Assembly (NCBI GenBank): GCA_947074135.1
Contig: CAMTOL010000136.1
Coordinates: forward strand, 1 to 6,394
Origin: an uncultured Rikenellaceae bacterium
GTDB lineage: Bacteria; Bacteroidota; Bacteroidia; Bacteroidales; Rikenellaceae
Length of the DNA: 6,394 nt
Direction of reading: 5' to 3'
Of the stretch, positions 6,227 through 6,394 are shown piece by piece. Below the pieces are notes generated by a model. That model saw nothing but the letters and a program-made list of their open reading frames with translations. It had not been told where the DNA came from and made no database searches. Each line of letters starts with the position of its first letter. Position 1 is the first letter of the stretch. The position numbers were made by a program, and so were the translations under genes.

Positions 6227-6394
6227 ATGGTTAATCAAATACGCAACTCGTGCAAGTATGTTGTATGGAAGGTTATGAGAGAGTTTTCAGCGGATATGAA
6301 AGAGATTTATACATCTGTAAACCTAGACCAACGGGATTATTTGTATTGGTCCGACCAATACACAAACTTGCTATTTACTCTTAATCGTAAATAA
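6227..6394 (+). CDS. Small hypothetical ORF, possibly a frameshifted gene remnant
   Basis: A 55-aa plus-strand frame runs from the ATG at 6227-6229, directly after an in-frame TGA, to a TAA that is the last codon of the window. The second part, from the internal ATG at 6275, looks truly coding: MREFSADMKEIYTSVNLDQR followed by DYLYWSDQYTNLLFTLNRK, with balanced charged and aromatic residues. The first part (VNQIRNSCKYVVWKV) is less convincing. The neighbouring frame over 6195-6278 reads VISVSDIEWLIKYATRASML and ends in TGA overlapping the internal ATG as ATGA. The real gene may thus start at 6275, be coupled to a tiny upstream ORF, or be a broken gene spanning both frames. No ribosome binding site or promoter stands out. 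I do not recognise a family. It is oriented away from the operon, on the opposite strand. Confidence 0.35.
   Translation: MVNQIRNSCKYVVWKVMREFSADMKEIYTSVNLDQRDYLYWSDQYTNLLFTLNRK
6342..6362. repeat. 9-3-9 perfect inverted repeat
   Basis: The arms TGTATTGGT (6342-6350) and ACCAATACA (6354-6362) are exact reverse complements around CCG. The repeat lies inside the plus-strand small ORF, close to its stop. It could be an operator or recombination site, or a weak hairpin; there is no T-tract after it to make it an intrinsic terminator on either strand. Confidence 0.45.

Noticed and set aside
5864..6394. tRNA gene, attachment site or CRISPR array in the flanking region
   Set aside because: No cloverleaf arms, no regularly spaced long repeats and no integrase gene are seen; the dyads are too short to support such a call.

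Overview
This looks like a defence-type operon from a Bacteroidota genome, perhaps from a Bacteroides or Parabacteroides relative. The evidence for that host group is low G+C, tight gene packing with almost no Shine-Dalgarno sequences, and a TAnnTTTG-type -7 promoter box (5891-5898, minus strand) just ahead of the first gene. The genus itself is inferred, not shown.

Five genes run right to left on the minus strand as one probable transcription unit, with gaps of 29, 4, 7 and 5 bases. In order they are: a 66-aa XRE-family helix-turn-helix regulator (5663-5863); a 91-aa, strongly acidic protein of unknown function (5358-5633); a DNA cytosine-5 methyltransferase (4094-5353) with a complete motif set; a GHKL ATPase of the MutL/MORC-like type (2626-4086); and a Z1-domain superfamily 2 helicase-like ATPase (80-2620). 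Linked methyltransferase, MORC-like ATPase and Z1 genes are known from comparative genomics of restriction-modification-linked MutL/MORC proteins (Iyer, Abhiman and Aravind). The inferred division of labour is that the methylase marks self DNA, the two ATPases sense or process unmodified DNA, and the XRE protein controls expression. No recognisable nuclease domain is visible, so one may be encoded past the left edge.

At the left edge the Z1 reading frame hits TAA at 80-82. The same frame then stays open for all 26 remaining codons and contains a segment (IIYPLNPQG) that, from memory, resembles the usual C-terminal end of Z1 proteins. The Z1 gene may therefore carry a premature stop.

To the right, 5864-6226 is an AT-rich, mostly non-coding region holding the operon promoter, short direct repeats and two perfect palindromes. 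At 6195-6394 the plus strand looks protein-like in two frames that meet at an ATGA junction. This could be a small unknown gene, a coupled pair of tiny ORFs, or a frameshifted gene remnant; it also contains a 9-3-9 inverted repeat.
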